Below, one piece after another: positions 34,317 to 45,638 of a stretch of 64,000 nt of DNA (position 1 is the stretch's first letter; every line of letters begins with the position of its first letter). The DNA lies in contig NW_027192200.1 of NCBI RefSeq assembly GCF_041956535.1, positions 391,477-455,476 of the forward strand, read 5' to 3'. This stretch comes from Calcarisporiella thermophila CBS 279.70. Its lineage: Eukaryota; Calcarisporiellomycota. The position numbers and the translations under genes were made by a program. The notes beneath the pieces are model-generated. The model was not told the origin of the DNA. It saw nothing but the letters and a program-made list of their open reading frames with translations, and did not search any database.

Positions 34317-34738
34317 GGTAGTGGTCTTCGTCCCCGATGGAATGGCGTGTGAAGTGAACAAGGAGCTGCAAACTATGTGAAGAGGGAATGCGCAAAAAGA
34401 AAGGAAAAAGGAAAAAATATGCAAGAGCTGTTTCAAATGAGTTTAAGGGACAACGGACTGAAATAAAAACAATATATACATTTCAGAACTTTCAGATCTT
34501 TCATATGTCACGCCCGGAGGCAGTCGGGCGCCATCAATTCTAAGCAAGAAGAGGAGCAAGCGAGGACAAGGAAAAACTAATACAAGAGATTTTCGGGACA
34601 TGAAAATGATAGAGCAAAAATTTCAAGGTCGGAAGCCGCGAAGATTGGGATTCAATTAGGCAAATAATCAATCGAGGAGGTCTATAGCGGAATGGATGTG
34701 TGATTCTAAGATAAGGGACCAATTGCAGCTTCTAGGCA
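34317..34738. other. Divergent intergenic region
   Basis: Between the starts of GPD1 and the orphan gene at 34739. It presumably holds both promoters. A short ATATATACAT tract lies near 34473. Nothing else is seen. Confidence 0.45.
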
Positions 34739-35206
34739 ATGATGTCAGCAGAAAATTGCAATCATCAGCATAATGAGCGATTTACTGCCTATTGGACTCA
34801 CTCAGCTAATTTGGCCTTGTCAATCCCTTCCACTCCTTCCCGTAGAGCGGGCATGGCGAGGAAAGGGGCCAGAGAAACCCTCAAGGATGTGAGCAGAAAA
34901 GCTGACCGAGACGCTCGGCTATTTCGATTGCTCATATTAAATCCTAATGACTTAACCACTCGGCTCGTTTATCGATCCAACCGCTTGGGAGCTTTTGAAC
35001 CAACGACTTTATTAGGTGGCTCGAGTGACTCTCCTCCTCACCACTTATTCGAGAACCCTAAAGTAGTTATCGAACCGGAATCAAGCTGCACGGAGTCTTA
35101 TTCAAACCTTAGTGAAAAGCCAGATAAAATTAGAATAAGCTTTCAGTTAGCATCGGACACACCGATATTGAAAAATGGGCAAGTGTTCTCGGTCTCAGGC
35201 TGGTGA
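34739..35206 (+). CDS. Hypothetical protein, 155 residues
   Basis: Intact single ORF with ATG, basic in the first half (SRRAGMARKGARETLKDVSR, RKADRDARLFRLLILNPND) and Ser-rich in the middle, ending KNGQVFSVSGW. There is no signal peptide or membrane helix. I recognise no family. It is convergent with PRP22, and coding is supported by length and composition against stop-rich surroundings. It may continue in another exon or use a different start. Confidence 0.5.
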   Translation: MMSAENCNHQHNERFTAYWTHSANLALSIPSTPSRRAGMARKGARETLKDVSRKADRDARLFRLLILNPNDLTTRLVYRSNRLGAFEPTTLLGGSSDSPPHHLFENPKVVIEPESSCTESYSNLSEKPDKIRISFQLASDTPILKNGQVFSVSGW

Positions 35207-35465
35207 GGAAAAAAATAAAATAGGATTAAATTGATTTATTATACAAACTGAAGGCATCAGAAAAATAAAGTCTCTAAAATGAAGAAGAAAAAGAAGAAGA
35301 AGAAGAAGAAAAAGAGGCTGAAGGAGATAAAAGAAACCGATTGATGGGTACTCAGTTCCTAAAAATTTATAAGGAACAAAAAGAGTGAAAAAGAAAAAGT
35401 AATAGTGGCTGAGTATCGAAAAAAAAGGATGAAAGGAAGAATAAAATAGAAACCAAGATCGGGTC

Positions 35466-38400
35466 TCAACCAAAGGTCTGCGAAACCCGGGTGTGCCGCT
35501 TCATCTTGCTGAGTCGCCACTCGTTTGGCTTCTCGTATTTGTTGTAGAGCGGCTCGACCCGCTCTTGTCTCTTGCGCTTGCTCATCTTGTACGCGTCGGC
35601 GACCTTGAAGAATCGAGGGGCAAACTCCGTCAACCACTTGGGCTCAATGGCCGTCACCTCGCGCATGTACTCTTTGGAGGTGAGCACCAATTCATGGTAG
35701 ATCACCCACTCGGGATTTTTGTTGTAGAGCGCGCTCGACGGATGGATGTAGACGGGGGTGCCTTCGACGAGGGTCTTATAGCCCTCTTGGGGATCCTTCT
35801 TAGCGGCATTTCGGAAGAAACCACCCACTAGTGCCCTTCGCACACGATCATAGTTGCGCCCACAGGAAACAATGTCGTGCTTGTAGCGGTCCATGATTCC
35901 CAGCAGCTGCTTCCGCACGTCTTGCGCTCGCTTAAGGCTGCGTGCCTGTATAAAGTTTTCGTAACACCATGCATTCGAAAACTTACTCGCCTTCCATGCA
36001 TTATATACGGCAAGCAGGGTCAAGTGGTCGCCCTCCGGCTGATGAAATTTGGCTTTGCGCTGGTCAGCCTGCGACTGCTTTTCCTTGGGGCGATAGAAGA
36101 TGGTTTGATCGGAAGAGAGCATCGCGACGATGCTCAAAATTTCGTCCGAACATCCCAGCTCCACTGAGAGAATCAACATCTTCGACAGGGGCGGATTCAA
36201 CGGGAACTCGGCCATCTTGCGTCCGAGGCGAGTCAGTAGCCCCTCGTCGTCGAGGGCACCAAGAGCATATAGCTGCTCGAGGGCAGTGATCATCGTCTGC
36301 ATCGGGGGAGGGTCCATGAAATCGAAGTTGATCAAGTCGTTGATGCCCATGGCTTTGAGGGTCAAGACGCGGTTCGCTAGATTCATGCGTTGAATTTCAG
36401 GTACCGGGTTCGGAAGCATCTCATTGCGGAAGGCTGATTCGGTGTACAGTCGGTAGCATTTCCCAGGACCGGTGCGCCCAGCACGGCCTGCGCGTTGGTT
36501 TGCTTGGGCTTGGGAGATGGGCACCACGACCAGCGAATCCATCCCCAGTTTAGGGTCATATGAATTTTGCTTCACAAATCCTGGGTCCACCACATAGTAG
36601 ATGCCATCGATCGTGATCGATGTTTCCGCAATATTGGTCGCAATCACGACCTTCCTAGTGCCAGGCGGAGCAGGTTCAAAAATACGCGACTGCATCTCAC
36701 TTGGAAGAGCAGAATACACAGGCAAGATAATCAGTTCGGGCACGTCCGAGCCCAGAGCTTTCATCCGTTCATACAGAATCTCACAGGCAGTGTCAATCTC
36801 CTCTTGACCCGTAAGAAACAGCAGGATGTCACCCGGCGGTTCCGAGAGATGGATCTGCATCACAGTAATAAGCGCAGCATCAAGGTAGTCCGACTCGGGC
36901 TCTTTCGTGTACAGCTTCTCGACCGGGAATGTGCGTCCAGGGATGGTGAAGATGGGACAGTTGAAAAAAAACGACGCAAATTTCTCTGCATCCAGTGTTG
37001 CAGAGGTTACGATGAGTTTTAGGTCGGGCCGCTTCCCGCTTGCAATAAGTTTTCGTAGCAGCCCAAAGAGCACATCTGTGTCCACGGTGCGTTCGTGCGC
37101 CTCATCGAGCATGATTACCGAGTATTGCGATAGTTCCGTGTCCACCAGACACTCACGCAACAGCATACCATCCGTCATGTATTTGATCTTTGTCGCAGGG
37201 CTTGTGCAATCCTCGAAACGAATTGAATAGCCCACCTCCTCTCCTAACCGGCATCCCACCTCCTCCGCCACACGTTTGGCCACGGACATGGCGGCAACAC
37301 GACGGGGCTGAGTGCATCCGATCTTGCCCCGATTCGCGAACCCCTCTTCAGCAAGGTACTGTGTCATTTGCGTGGTTTTGCCCGACCCCGTCTCCCCCAC
37401 GACCACCAGCGCTTGGTTGCGGGTGATGGCCTCAACCAGTTTCTGTCGCAGCTTGAATATTGGTAGGCTTTCTCGCTGCTCTTGGATGGACATGTTGGTG
37501 ATTTTGCCGAAACTTGTCGCAGCACCAAACGTCTTCTTTTTCCACTCGGGCAACTGGCCCGCTCGTAGGCCACCTGCTGCTCCTCGCAGATCTTGGGCAA
37601 AGTGGCGTTCGTTGTTGGCCGCCATCGGGTCGAGCCATGGCTGGTTGATATCGCGAGGCATTTGCGATTCGTCCTGTTGCTGTTGCTGTTGCTGGCGGAG
37701 CTCGCGTCTCTCTTTTGCCAAGGCTGCACCCGCTAGCGCAGCACGATTCATGGTACCATCTGGGGCCTTTACTACCTTAACTGGACTCAGTTCGAGGGAC
37801 CGTTTCGTTTGACCCCGTAAGAAGGGGGGCTCCTCTTCCTTCAGTTCAATATCGAGCTCTTCCTCCGCTTCTTCTTCCTCATTTAGAACGAAGCCTTGCT
37901 CTTCATCATATCCAGGATAATCCTTCGGATCGAGGGCACCCGCCGCAATAAGTTGCTTAATCTCCCAGCGCTCAGGGGAAGAGAGACGTTTGACGCGGGA
38001 GCGGCGATCATCGTCCCTAGACATTCTTGTTGATTGTGCATCCTCATGACTGATGGCAGGGCGATCAGGATTACGTGGTCTTGATGAAATCAAATCTTCG
38101 GCAGTTATCTAGAGTGGTAAAAAAGTCATTAGAAACCCAGATCTAGACCTTCACGACTGCGATCTATATGCATACCCAAAGGGGATTATCAGGAAACGAT
38201 AAACCAGGGAATTTTTGCCTCTTTTGCTTGACATCATCGAAACTTGAATCTGATCCATTTGTCTTGCGCTTTCCTTTGTCCTTTCGGGGCTTAAGAGTGT
38301 GGATAATACGATCCAGATTCTCTATGAAAGATTCAGGGAAATCGGCCTCCATCTCTTCTAATTTCTTTTTGAAATCGGCAAGATTCTTTGATTTTCCATG

Positions 38401-38600
38401 GAGATGAATAATGAATTCAGCTAATGAAAATTGTAACAGAGAATATGAGTACGATTGTTTAATTACATGGAAAAATGAAAGAATCAAGACAGATCATGAG
38501 ACATACCTAACACTTTGTCATTTGTTCCGGTATGATTAAACAATTCGCTCATCACCTTCGACACGAGCGAGAGGTGCTCGAACTGCTTTAGGTCATCCAT
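35466..38600 (-). CDS. PRP22: DEAH-box pre-mRNA splicing helicase Prp22/DHX8, lacking the S1 domain
   Basis: Exon 1 ([20 protein letters not shown]) and exon 2 ([17 protein letters not shown], then [12 protein letters not shown]) give the N-terminal helical domain. The main exon carries [26 protein letters not shown], Walker [33 protein letters not shown], the winged-helix/ratchet region, and the OB-fold with [20 protein letters not shown]. Total is about 990 residues. These motifs fit Prp22/DHX8 rather than Prp2 or Prp16. It releases spliced mRNA from the spliceosome and proofreads exon ligation. In human and yeast an S1 RNA-binding domain lies between the two N-terminal parts. Here only one intron of about 65 bp separates PDNP from RNPDRP, so S1 is absent. 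Confidence 0.95.
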
Positions 38601-38788
38601 TGTCAAAATGGACAAATGTGTACGAACTGAGCAGAAATAGAAACCCTTTGAAATTTGTAGAGTATATGTGTACATATATACATATATACATGTAGTCATT
38701 TAGGTTAGAAACCTAATGCTCGGTTTCGATCCATTCGAATGAATTCAAAACACATATCGAGAAAAGTGTTTATTTATTAACAATACAA

Positions 38789-39435
38789 TTATTCCTGTTT
38801 AGCAGCAGCGACGGCACGGGCACCGCGGACTTTCTTCACAGGGTGGGACTTGACGGGCCTCTGGCTGGCATAGATGGCAGAGACGCGAGCAAGAGCAGCC
38901 TAGTGCAGAAAAAGTAGTTCAAGTTAATTCTGACACCATGACAGGTGGAATTACTTAATCTACCTGATGGAGATCAGGACGATAGCCGGACCGACCAACA
39001 ACGTTAGCAACCGAGCGAGCAGACCTGCGCACGCCTTTAGTGAGGGGGGCCTTATTGATGCCATTGGCAATAAAGCCAGATTTGCCCTTCTTCTTGGTGG
39101 ACAAGATGACACCCTTTCCGGTAGGGTTGGCATCAATGGCAACGACCTATGTAAACGGAACAATTCACCGAGTCAGAACGGGCCACACAAAATGATGCGA
39201 AGGCACGATGAGGGACACGATTTCCATTTTGGCCAATATTGTCCAATCATATACACCCAAGGCCATCCCCCTATCCAAGCGAATTTCATCTTACCTTCTC
39301 GTTGGCAAGGCCAGAGTACTTGAAGGAGTTCAAGTTGGTGAGATTTCCGGGCTCCTTCGAGAACTCGACGCCCGCGCGCTTAACAAGGAACGAGTTGTTC
39401 GCCTTGATGACTTGCCAGACGAGATCAGCCGACAT
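38789..39435 (-). CDS. RPL28: 60S ribosomal protein eL28
   Basis: Three exons (39295-39435, 38964-39146, 38789-38899) encode 144 residues starting [20 protein letters not shown], with [20 protein letters not shown] and a basic C-terminal half ([32 protein letters not shown]). This is the eL28 pattern and length. It is a component of the cytosolic large subunit. eL28 is missing in Saccharomyces but present in most other eukaryotes, including many fungi. Intron junctions are clean and in phase 0. The gene diverges from the GQQQ-repeat gene. Confidence 0.95.
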
Positions 39436-39760
39436 TTTCAAACGTTTTTTTATTCCCAAGGAAAAAAAACAAGAGAAGAGAGAGAAGGAACCATCCACCG
39501 ATGTTAGTGCATCCCCTTTCAAACCCTCTTCGAAAAGCGTAAACAAACTTCAGAAATTATGCGAGAGCTGAAATCTCGCTGCGCCTTCAAGAATGCTATC
39601 CTAATTTTAGCTCACCTTTTTTTTTCTTCCGTGCGCATTCATCATTCTTCGTCCATTCATCCCTATTTTTAAGCCTTTATCTTTTAAACTTTTTTCATAC
39701 TTTCCACTGCGTTCCAAAGCATAATCACCCATCAATCTCTCTTTACTCCCTTAGCAAGCA
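39436..39760. other. Divergent promoter region of RPL28 and the GQQQ-repeat gene
   Basis: About 325 bp with pyrimidine-rich tracts (39610-39700), typical of leaders of highly expressed fungal genes. No separate gene. Confidence 0.5.
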
Positions 39761-40751
39761 ATGCGCTTCCTCTTAATTCTCCTTGTCGCGCTGCTGTATG
39801 TCGTCATAACTGCCGCTCAGCAGCCCGATCAGCAGCAAGCTAATCAGCAACAGCAAGGAAACCAGCAACAGCCAGGTCAGCAGCAAGGACAGCAGCAAGG
39901 ACAGCAGCAAGGACAGCAGCAAGGACAGCAGCAAGGACAGCAGCAAGGACAGCAGCAAGGACAGCAGCAAGGACAGCAGCAAGGACAGCAACAAGGACAG
40001 CAGCAAGGGCAGCAACAAGGTCAACAGCAGGGTCAACAGCAAGGTCAGCAGCAAGCTAACCCGCAGCAAGGAAACCAACCACCACCTCAAGGTCAGCAGC
40101 TTGGTCCCACCCAAGCTAGTGGTGCTTCCTCTCAGAGCGGTGCAAATCCTCCGGCCACCAAAGCTATACCCCCTAATGCCCCCCCTGGCCAAGCCATCTT
40201 CGCAACCCCCACCCTCAATCCTTCTTTTCCCGCGCTCTATGCAATTGGAAATAACGTTACCTTTGTATGGAGCTACACTAACCTTCTAGTGGCACCCACT
40301 GCCGTCAATTTCGAAATCGTGAACTCCAATTCCGTTACCTACCCCGTTTCACGGAACATGAGTGCAGCTGTGACGAGTGTCGTGTGGGATACCAAGAATA
40401 TCGGCCAGGAATTACCTCCGCTTGCCGAAGGTTTTTACACTGTCAACCTGTATGATCCTAACCAGACAGGCGGACCAAAGTTCCAAGCCGGCGCTGGATT
40501 ATTGTTACCCGAGACACGGCTGCGAATTGGCATGTACAACAAAGAGCAATACTTTGACCGATCGAACCGTAAGTTCCTTTAGATTTCTTCCTCCTCTGCT
40601 ATGGTTAGAATATGTTTACATATCTTCCTTTATCTTTCCTCATTTAGCTAACTCTGTTATCTATGGCGGAGGATCTCTTCTGACTCCAATCGTTACTCTC
40701 TTTGCCATCTCCACTGGAACCGCCATGACCTTCCTCTATTTCATTTTATAA
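39761..40751 (+). CDS. Secreted Gln-rich repeat protein with DUF7137-like domain and GPI-type C-terminus
   Basis: A signal peptide (MRFLLILLVALLYVVITAAQ) is followed by a Gln-rich region with 15 perfect GQQQ units (residues 39-98) and Gln/Pro/Ser linkers. The domain after it reads FATPTLNPSFPALYAIGNNV and VTFVWSYTNLLVAPTAV, then VVWDTK and RLRIGMYNKEQYF, as in DUF7137 wall proteins of fungi. A second exon (after an intron from 40571 to about 40647) adds a hydrophobic tail (TPIVTLFAISTGTAMTFLYF) consistent with GPI anchoring after the preceding small residues. N-glycosylation sequons occur at NVT and NMS. It is probably a surface or wall protein. The repeat tract is likely to vary in length between isolates. 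Confidence 0.8.
39875..40054 (+). repeat. Coding minisatellite, 15 x 12 bp
   Basis: The unit GGACAGCAGCAA (and close synonyms) is repeated 15 times in frame, encoding (GQQQ)15. The central units are identical at the DNA level while those at the 3' end differ by synonymous changes, the pattern of slippage expansion in the middle. Confidence 0.95.
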
Positions 40752-41521
40752 GCGATAAACGATAAATCCGGGACTCTCTTTGTTATTTTCCTTTTTTTTT
40801 TTCTCTCTCTATTTTATTTCAGCATTATTTCAATATCCTATCATAGCTGTATAGTTTTCCGTATGTTTAAATATCACCGTTCTAGAATGTGACTCTAATG
40901 TGTAGCGTTGATTCAATAAAAAAGGAATCATCCTCTGCATCGATGGGCAGATTGCTGATTTGCAATGGATTCTTCAAATTGCCTGCTCCTTCTACTTTCG
41001 CATCGATCCTGCATTTTGAACAAATTTTTCGGGCACTACCGCTTCAGTGGCCTAATTTGAGGCTAAAAAATTGGAGGGATAGGGTAAAGAAGTCAATTTA
41101 TGTTATCTACAGGATAGCATAGCTCATTAGCGTTGAGAAATGATACAATATATAACAATGTGTTTGCGTATGGTGAAATAGGGAGGTTCGGTTTAGAATG
41201 AATAACTTGGGTATAGGTCGAAAGAAGATATCACTGAATAATTATTTTTATATCAAGTAGTTCGGGACTAGCCTCAGCTTCAAACTTTGTCAAGGCAAGT
41301 CTCCCACTGAAATACGCTCGGAATGACCATATTCCTTTTACTTCAGGAGGAAGAGCAACCATTGACCCGTTTTTTTGTGGGCATTTCTTTCTATCTGATA
41401 GAGGTAACAAATTACAAAAGGAAAAAAGGGAAACGTATATGTCAAAGAGAAAAAATTAATAAAAAACGTACACGTGTAATAAAAAAGTGTCCTTGAACAT
41501 GATTGTAGAGGCAGGGGTGAT
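40752..41521. other. Intergenic region
   Basis: 3' sequence of the GQQQ gene and of VTC1. A 77-codon plus-strand ORF (40889-41122) and a minus-strand ORF (41338-41628) show no family resemblance and are not called. Confidence 0.4.
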
Positions 41522-42054
41522 TTACTGTGAGCCCTCGTTGGATAGACGCAACCAGAAGTTCGTAATAACCGCAGCAAGCAAGAACACACACAGCAGCGTA
41601 GGACCCAGGCGATCATCGTAAGGCCCAATCTGGCGTGTTTTTATTTTCTCAGCCCTCCAATGAAACGTGATTAGAGCATATATCTAGTCAATTGAAAATG
41701 AATCAATCACGCCAGCCAGGTCCAGGAATGCGGAAAAAAATGGACTCACCATGACAAGCATGGCTACGAAAGTGAAAAGCGCCGCCGAAATCCGCCCCAC
41801 TCGATCTGAGAAGTTGAGAAGGCCGATAGCGAGTCCGCCCACAATGACACTGAACTGGAGCCAGGAAAGAAAGGTTCGCTCATTGGCGAAGAACACCTTG
41901 GGCTAAAGATTAGGAACAAAGAATTAGCCCCGCATGGCGTTGCATCGGGCAAATTTGACAGGCTGGCCATGCCCTAGAAATCAATCGGCACGCAACCTAC
42001 CTCAACACGGACGGGCAGCGCGATTCGCTTTTGAGGCTGGTCGGTCTGCGACAT
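41522..42054 (-). CDS. VTC1: Vacuolar transporter chaperone subunit Vtc1
   Basis: Three exons encode about 122 residues. The core reads [53 protein letters not shown], and [20 protein letters not shown], giving three transmembrane helices as in DUF202/Vtc1. The intron before the last exon uses acceptor GACTAG at about 41691-41696. Vtc1 is the small membrane subunit of the VTC complex, which makes polyphosphate and moves it into the vacuole. It lacks SPX and catalytic domains, as expected, so a Vtc4-type subunit must be encoded elsewhere. Confidence 0.95.
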
Positions 42055-42780
42055 TGTTGGGATTGGGAAATGGCTCTGGAGAAAGCTGTGTGGGAGAGAA
42101 GGGGAAAATTAAAAAAAGAACGAGATTTGAGGCCGGGAATTTTCCATACATTGGTGCGCTGCAGCGGAGTTGGCGAGTATTAAAAAAACAAATTTCACGA
42201 TTTGGACACCATATATTTTCCCATAAGTGTATCGCGTGCACTCGACGACAGGTGTTCAAGTCGAGGTTGATGAGAACACCGACCTGGCTCTGTATCACAT
42301 AGCTAGCTCAGTCACCTCAAGTGTCTCTAGAGACGGCCGATATGAGCCAGCACTACGGCTCTGATATAACGGTTCTGCGCGCTTATCTGAGCCAAGCCTT
42401 CCAGCAACAGTGTTTGATAATAATATTAGGGGATTGCCAGGCACGTTCCACGGCAAGGCATCTTGAACCCAAGTTGATATTCGACCAACTGTAGCTGGAG
42501 CGCAAGGTTAATTGCAACATCCTACATTCAGTGGAAGGAGGAACGTGCCTTCAACACCCTCAAGTGCCTTGACCTTGACCCTCAAACTCTCTAGGGCCGA
42601 TATCGGCAGGAGTAGAGACGACGAAACGCCAAATGTTACCATTATAAACTTTATTCAAATGAACGAGAAAGAAGTCCAAGAAAATCCCGAGCAACGAAGG
42701 GGTTGTTATACAAGGTTTAGGAGTTTCAATCAATGCAGATTGCTCTCTTGGCGTCCTCTCTATATAACCATCCCTTATCC
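42055..42780. other. Intergenic region
   Basis: Between VTC1 (5' end) and ASCC1 (3' end). Related phrases recur: CTCTAGAGACGGCCGATATGAG at about 42326 and CTCTCTAGGGCCGATATCGG at about 42586, and GGCACGTTCC at 42439 against its complement-like GGAACGTGCC at 42539. They look like a small inverted-repeat cluster of unknown meaning. A 90-codon ORF (42512-42784) is not called. Confidence 0.35.
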
Positions 42781-44146
42781 TTAGGGCAAAGCGACAGTTC
42801 CTTCACTACGATAGGCTCCACTCTTTTCATGGCTAAATCGCTTTGAAATCTGCACACTAGACACTCGATAAGAACCGAAGTCCGTATCACCAAAGCGTGA
42901 GATTATAGGTCTTGCATCGAAGGCGATCCGGCCGCCAGGCTTGCCATGGTTCCCCGGGGCTTGTTTGTTGAACGATTCCCGATACTTGGTGTTGACGAGG
43001 GTTACATGGGGCTACCAAGAAACTATCAGTACAGACCCAGTATATTCGTGAAATAGGGTCTCGAATACCAACCTTCAGTGGCTTGTCCTCCTCCATATAT
43101 CCACCCTTAACGAACTTGTCCCTCAACAATTCTAGCATGTATATCACAGTTTGAGCTATTTCAGTATCACAGAAAAATAGAATGGGATAGTACCGCATAG
43201 TTTTTCCATTGCCTCTCCCTCCACTTTCGCATACAGCACGTGTGCATTGCTAGGATCCGTCTCCATCACTCGCACGCCTTCCACATTCACTCTCACACTC
43301 CTTGTTCCAACTGCATCATATATTTCCTGTGCGCTCTCCTTCAGCAGTCGAACACATCCTTCGATTTCCTTCTGCGATAGCAACCGAAGCATTCCTACCG
43401 TGATATGGAGAGATCCGGTTGGAACTAGAATCGTGGAATCGAGCCCACGCACATTGAGCGCAAGTATATCGCCATGAAGAGTGCTAATGCGTCGGATGAG
43501 AGCAGGGTCGGAAAGAGGAAGGGAAATGAAATGAGTGAACGGAATCTTCGACCTAGACTATAAGCGAAGCATTCCATGAAAAAGAGGGCTCCATTTTTTA
43601 CAACAAAAGTCGACATTTACTCGCTCAATAATGTCCTCGATTCGAAGTTTAGCGGCTTCTGTAGATTCCCTGGTTCCTCGAATAACTTTGAACCAACTAC
43701 TTTTAGCATTCCTCCCTGATGAAGTATTTTCCTAAAATTTGCATACTTATTAAGTCCTGTTCTTTCTGTATGTTTACTTTCGCACCAGTCTCCTTTTGAA
43801 TCTTATTGATAGCTTCTCCCCCACGACCTAATTAGCGTAAGAATAAAGAGTATATAACGGCCACCAGGTGTGATTATAGGGATGAATACGAGACGCACCG
43901 ATTATAAATCGGTGCATTGCCTGCACCACTTCCATTTTGACACTAATAATCTGCGTATTGCTCTTTGTTTCATTATCAGTTAGTTTTCCCGCGTTATCTG
44001 TAGTCGAGTTAATATTAACATTCTGCCTATTTGCGTTGAAATTCTGAACTACCTATGTTAATGCTTTGGACTTCGGGCACTGGTATAGTATTGGTTGGGA
44101 TCCTAAATGTGCGGCCATGCAGCTCAATCAGCGTTATACCGCGCAT
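42781..44146 (-). CDS. ASCC1: ASCC1 homologue (KH domain plus AKAP7-like 2H phosphoesterase domain)
   Basis: At least six exons. The N-terminus MRGITLIELHGRTFRIP resembles the ASCC1 start (IRIDGRNYR). A KH domain follows: MHRFIIG|GRGGEAINKIQKETGAKV with the GxxG loop. Then the AKAP7-type domain has GSLHITVGMLRLLS with the first H-x-[ST] motif and, near the end, PHVTLVNTKYRESF with the second. In animals ASCC1 belongs to the ASC-1 complex used in alkylation-damage repair and ribosome quality control. The two H-x-T/S motifs suggest a 2H phosphoesterase fold on RNA. Some intron joins (43540-43750) are approximate. Confidence 0.88.
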
Positions 44147-44365
44147 ACATGGGGCGTTCTCGGAATCTGAATACATATTCCAATAAGCACGATATTAAGA
44201 AGCGCTCCAATTCCAAACTGAAGGCAGAGAGCGTGTTCCTTGAAGCTACAGTTCTCCAGCCGATATTAATTTGTGACTATTCTATTGTAGATAGACAGAA
44301 ATAAGTGGGCATATGGAGGATGCTTTAACTCTTTTAGCTTTGCCACTTTAATAAAATTCGAGGAA

Positions 44366-45563
44366 ATGTCTTCGAGAATAACCTCGGCCATTGTCCCAGT
44401 ATGCCGCACATTCACAACTAAATCCGCAAATAAAGGGAAATTATTCCGTTTAAAAACGCCCTCTAACGGTAGGAAATTAACAGATTTTGAACGTAAAGTG
44501 TTATCTAATCCCTATGGTAAGTACTATGTAATTGAAAATATTGCAACTGGAATAAGAAGTGGGCATTTTTTTTTTTTTAACCTTTTATATTTTTTTTCTT
44601 GCATTCCAATTAGTTGCCGCGTTGTCATCTCCTCTTCGTCATTGCACATATCACGATCGCGTCTTTCCCAATGGTATCTAAAGTCGGGTTTTATTTTATT
44701 TTTTATTTACGCTAGTTGCTAAGAGAGAAAAATCTTGTAAATGCATTGTAGCATTCTTGACGCGGTTCATCGAAGCGTACGACCCTTCATCCAACCGCAT
44801 CTGGATTGTCCCTGATACTGATAACTCAAGAGAAGGCTATGGGAGATGGTGCAAGTTTCGTGCAAAAACAATCGAGGCACTTTACAAAGACGGTAAATAT
44901 CCCTTACCCAGCTTTTTTCGAGTTCCTTTGTTGATGGAGAAACGCTGTTTTTGACCATTAGATAGATATAAATTAATCAATCCTACGGCCTATTTCCGAT
45001 CAGACATGCCCTTGCATATTTGGGAACGCTCTCTTTCCCATGCTCGCGACACTCTGCATCGCACTGTTCTTAGATGCAGAACTCGAGAGGCCGAGCTCAG
45101 GAAAAAAGATAGAGATAGAAACAAGAAAGTGAAAAGAGGGTGGACGAGATATTTGCTGCCTATGAAGTGGGCAGAGGGAGTATGGAGGAGTGAAAGGGAA
45201 CAAGAGGTACGGGGAGTGACGTGTGTGCTCTCCATTCCGTCCGCTACGTTTCCTTCCAACACAAATATACCCCTCGCACAGGAACACTCGCCAAGTGCGT
45301 TGCCAGAATTAGAAGAGGTTTTCTCTATTTCCCCCCTCCACTATTACTCGAGAGGCGCGTTGAAGCAATGTCATGCGCCCACTTACGATCTAACGACGCT
45401 GTTCGGGGAGCAGCAAGCCGCCTCGCTTTACCGTTGGATTGCGGGTGAAGATTATTCAGATTCAGTCCAACACGGCGGCCATCTTGGAATAGGAATTGCT
45501 GCTGAGCCATTCACACGCGAATTGGGCCTATGCTTATGGCGTCTGCACTTGTATCTTCAGTAG
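44366..45563 (+). CDS. Probable mitochondrial protein of unknown family
   Basis: Three exons. The first (ATG 44366) reads SSRITSAIVPVCRTFTTKSA, a good mitochondrial presequence, then LTDFERKVLSNPYG. The second carries CKCIVAFLTRFIEAYDPSS and NRIWIVPDTDNS. The third (from about 44963) includes DRYKLINPTAYFRSDMPLHI, a charged helical stretch (RTREAELRKKDRDRN) and ends LGLCLWRLHLYLQ. The pattern 'L.NPY...L.S..R.C......P...LI' with a later 'W..P' recalls a fungal mitoribosome-associated protein family, but I cannot name it. It is divergent from ASCC1 with about 220 bp between starts. Confidence 0.6.
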
Positions 45564-45638
45564 ACACAAACGGATTAAATAAAGTGCTATATTTATTGAT
45601 TAAAAAAGGTGTTCACTTCTTTGTACAAAGATTGGCGA

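Noticed and set aside
39875-40054. Regular 12-bp repeats considered as a CRISPR-like array
   Set aside because: No spacers, in-frame coding repeat, eukaryotic gene context.
39773-40192. Leu-rich hydrophobic ORF antisense to the GQQQ repeats
   Set aside because: It is the direct shadow of the Gln repeat (CAG read backwards gives Leu). No independent evidence.
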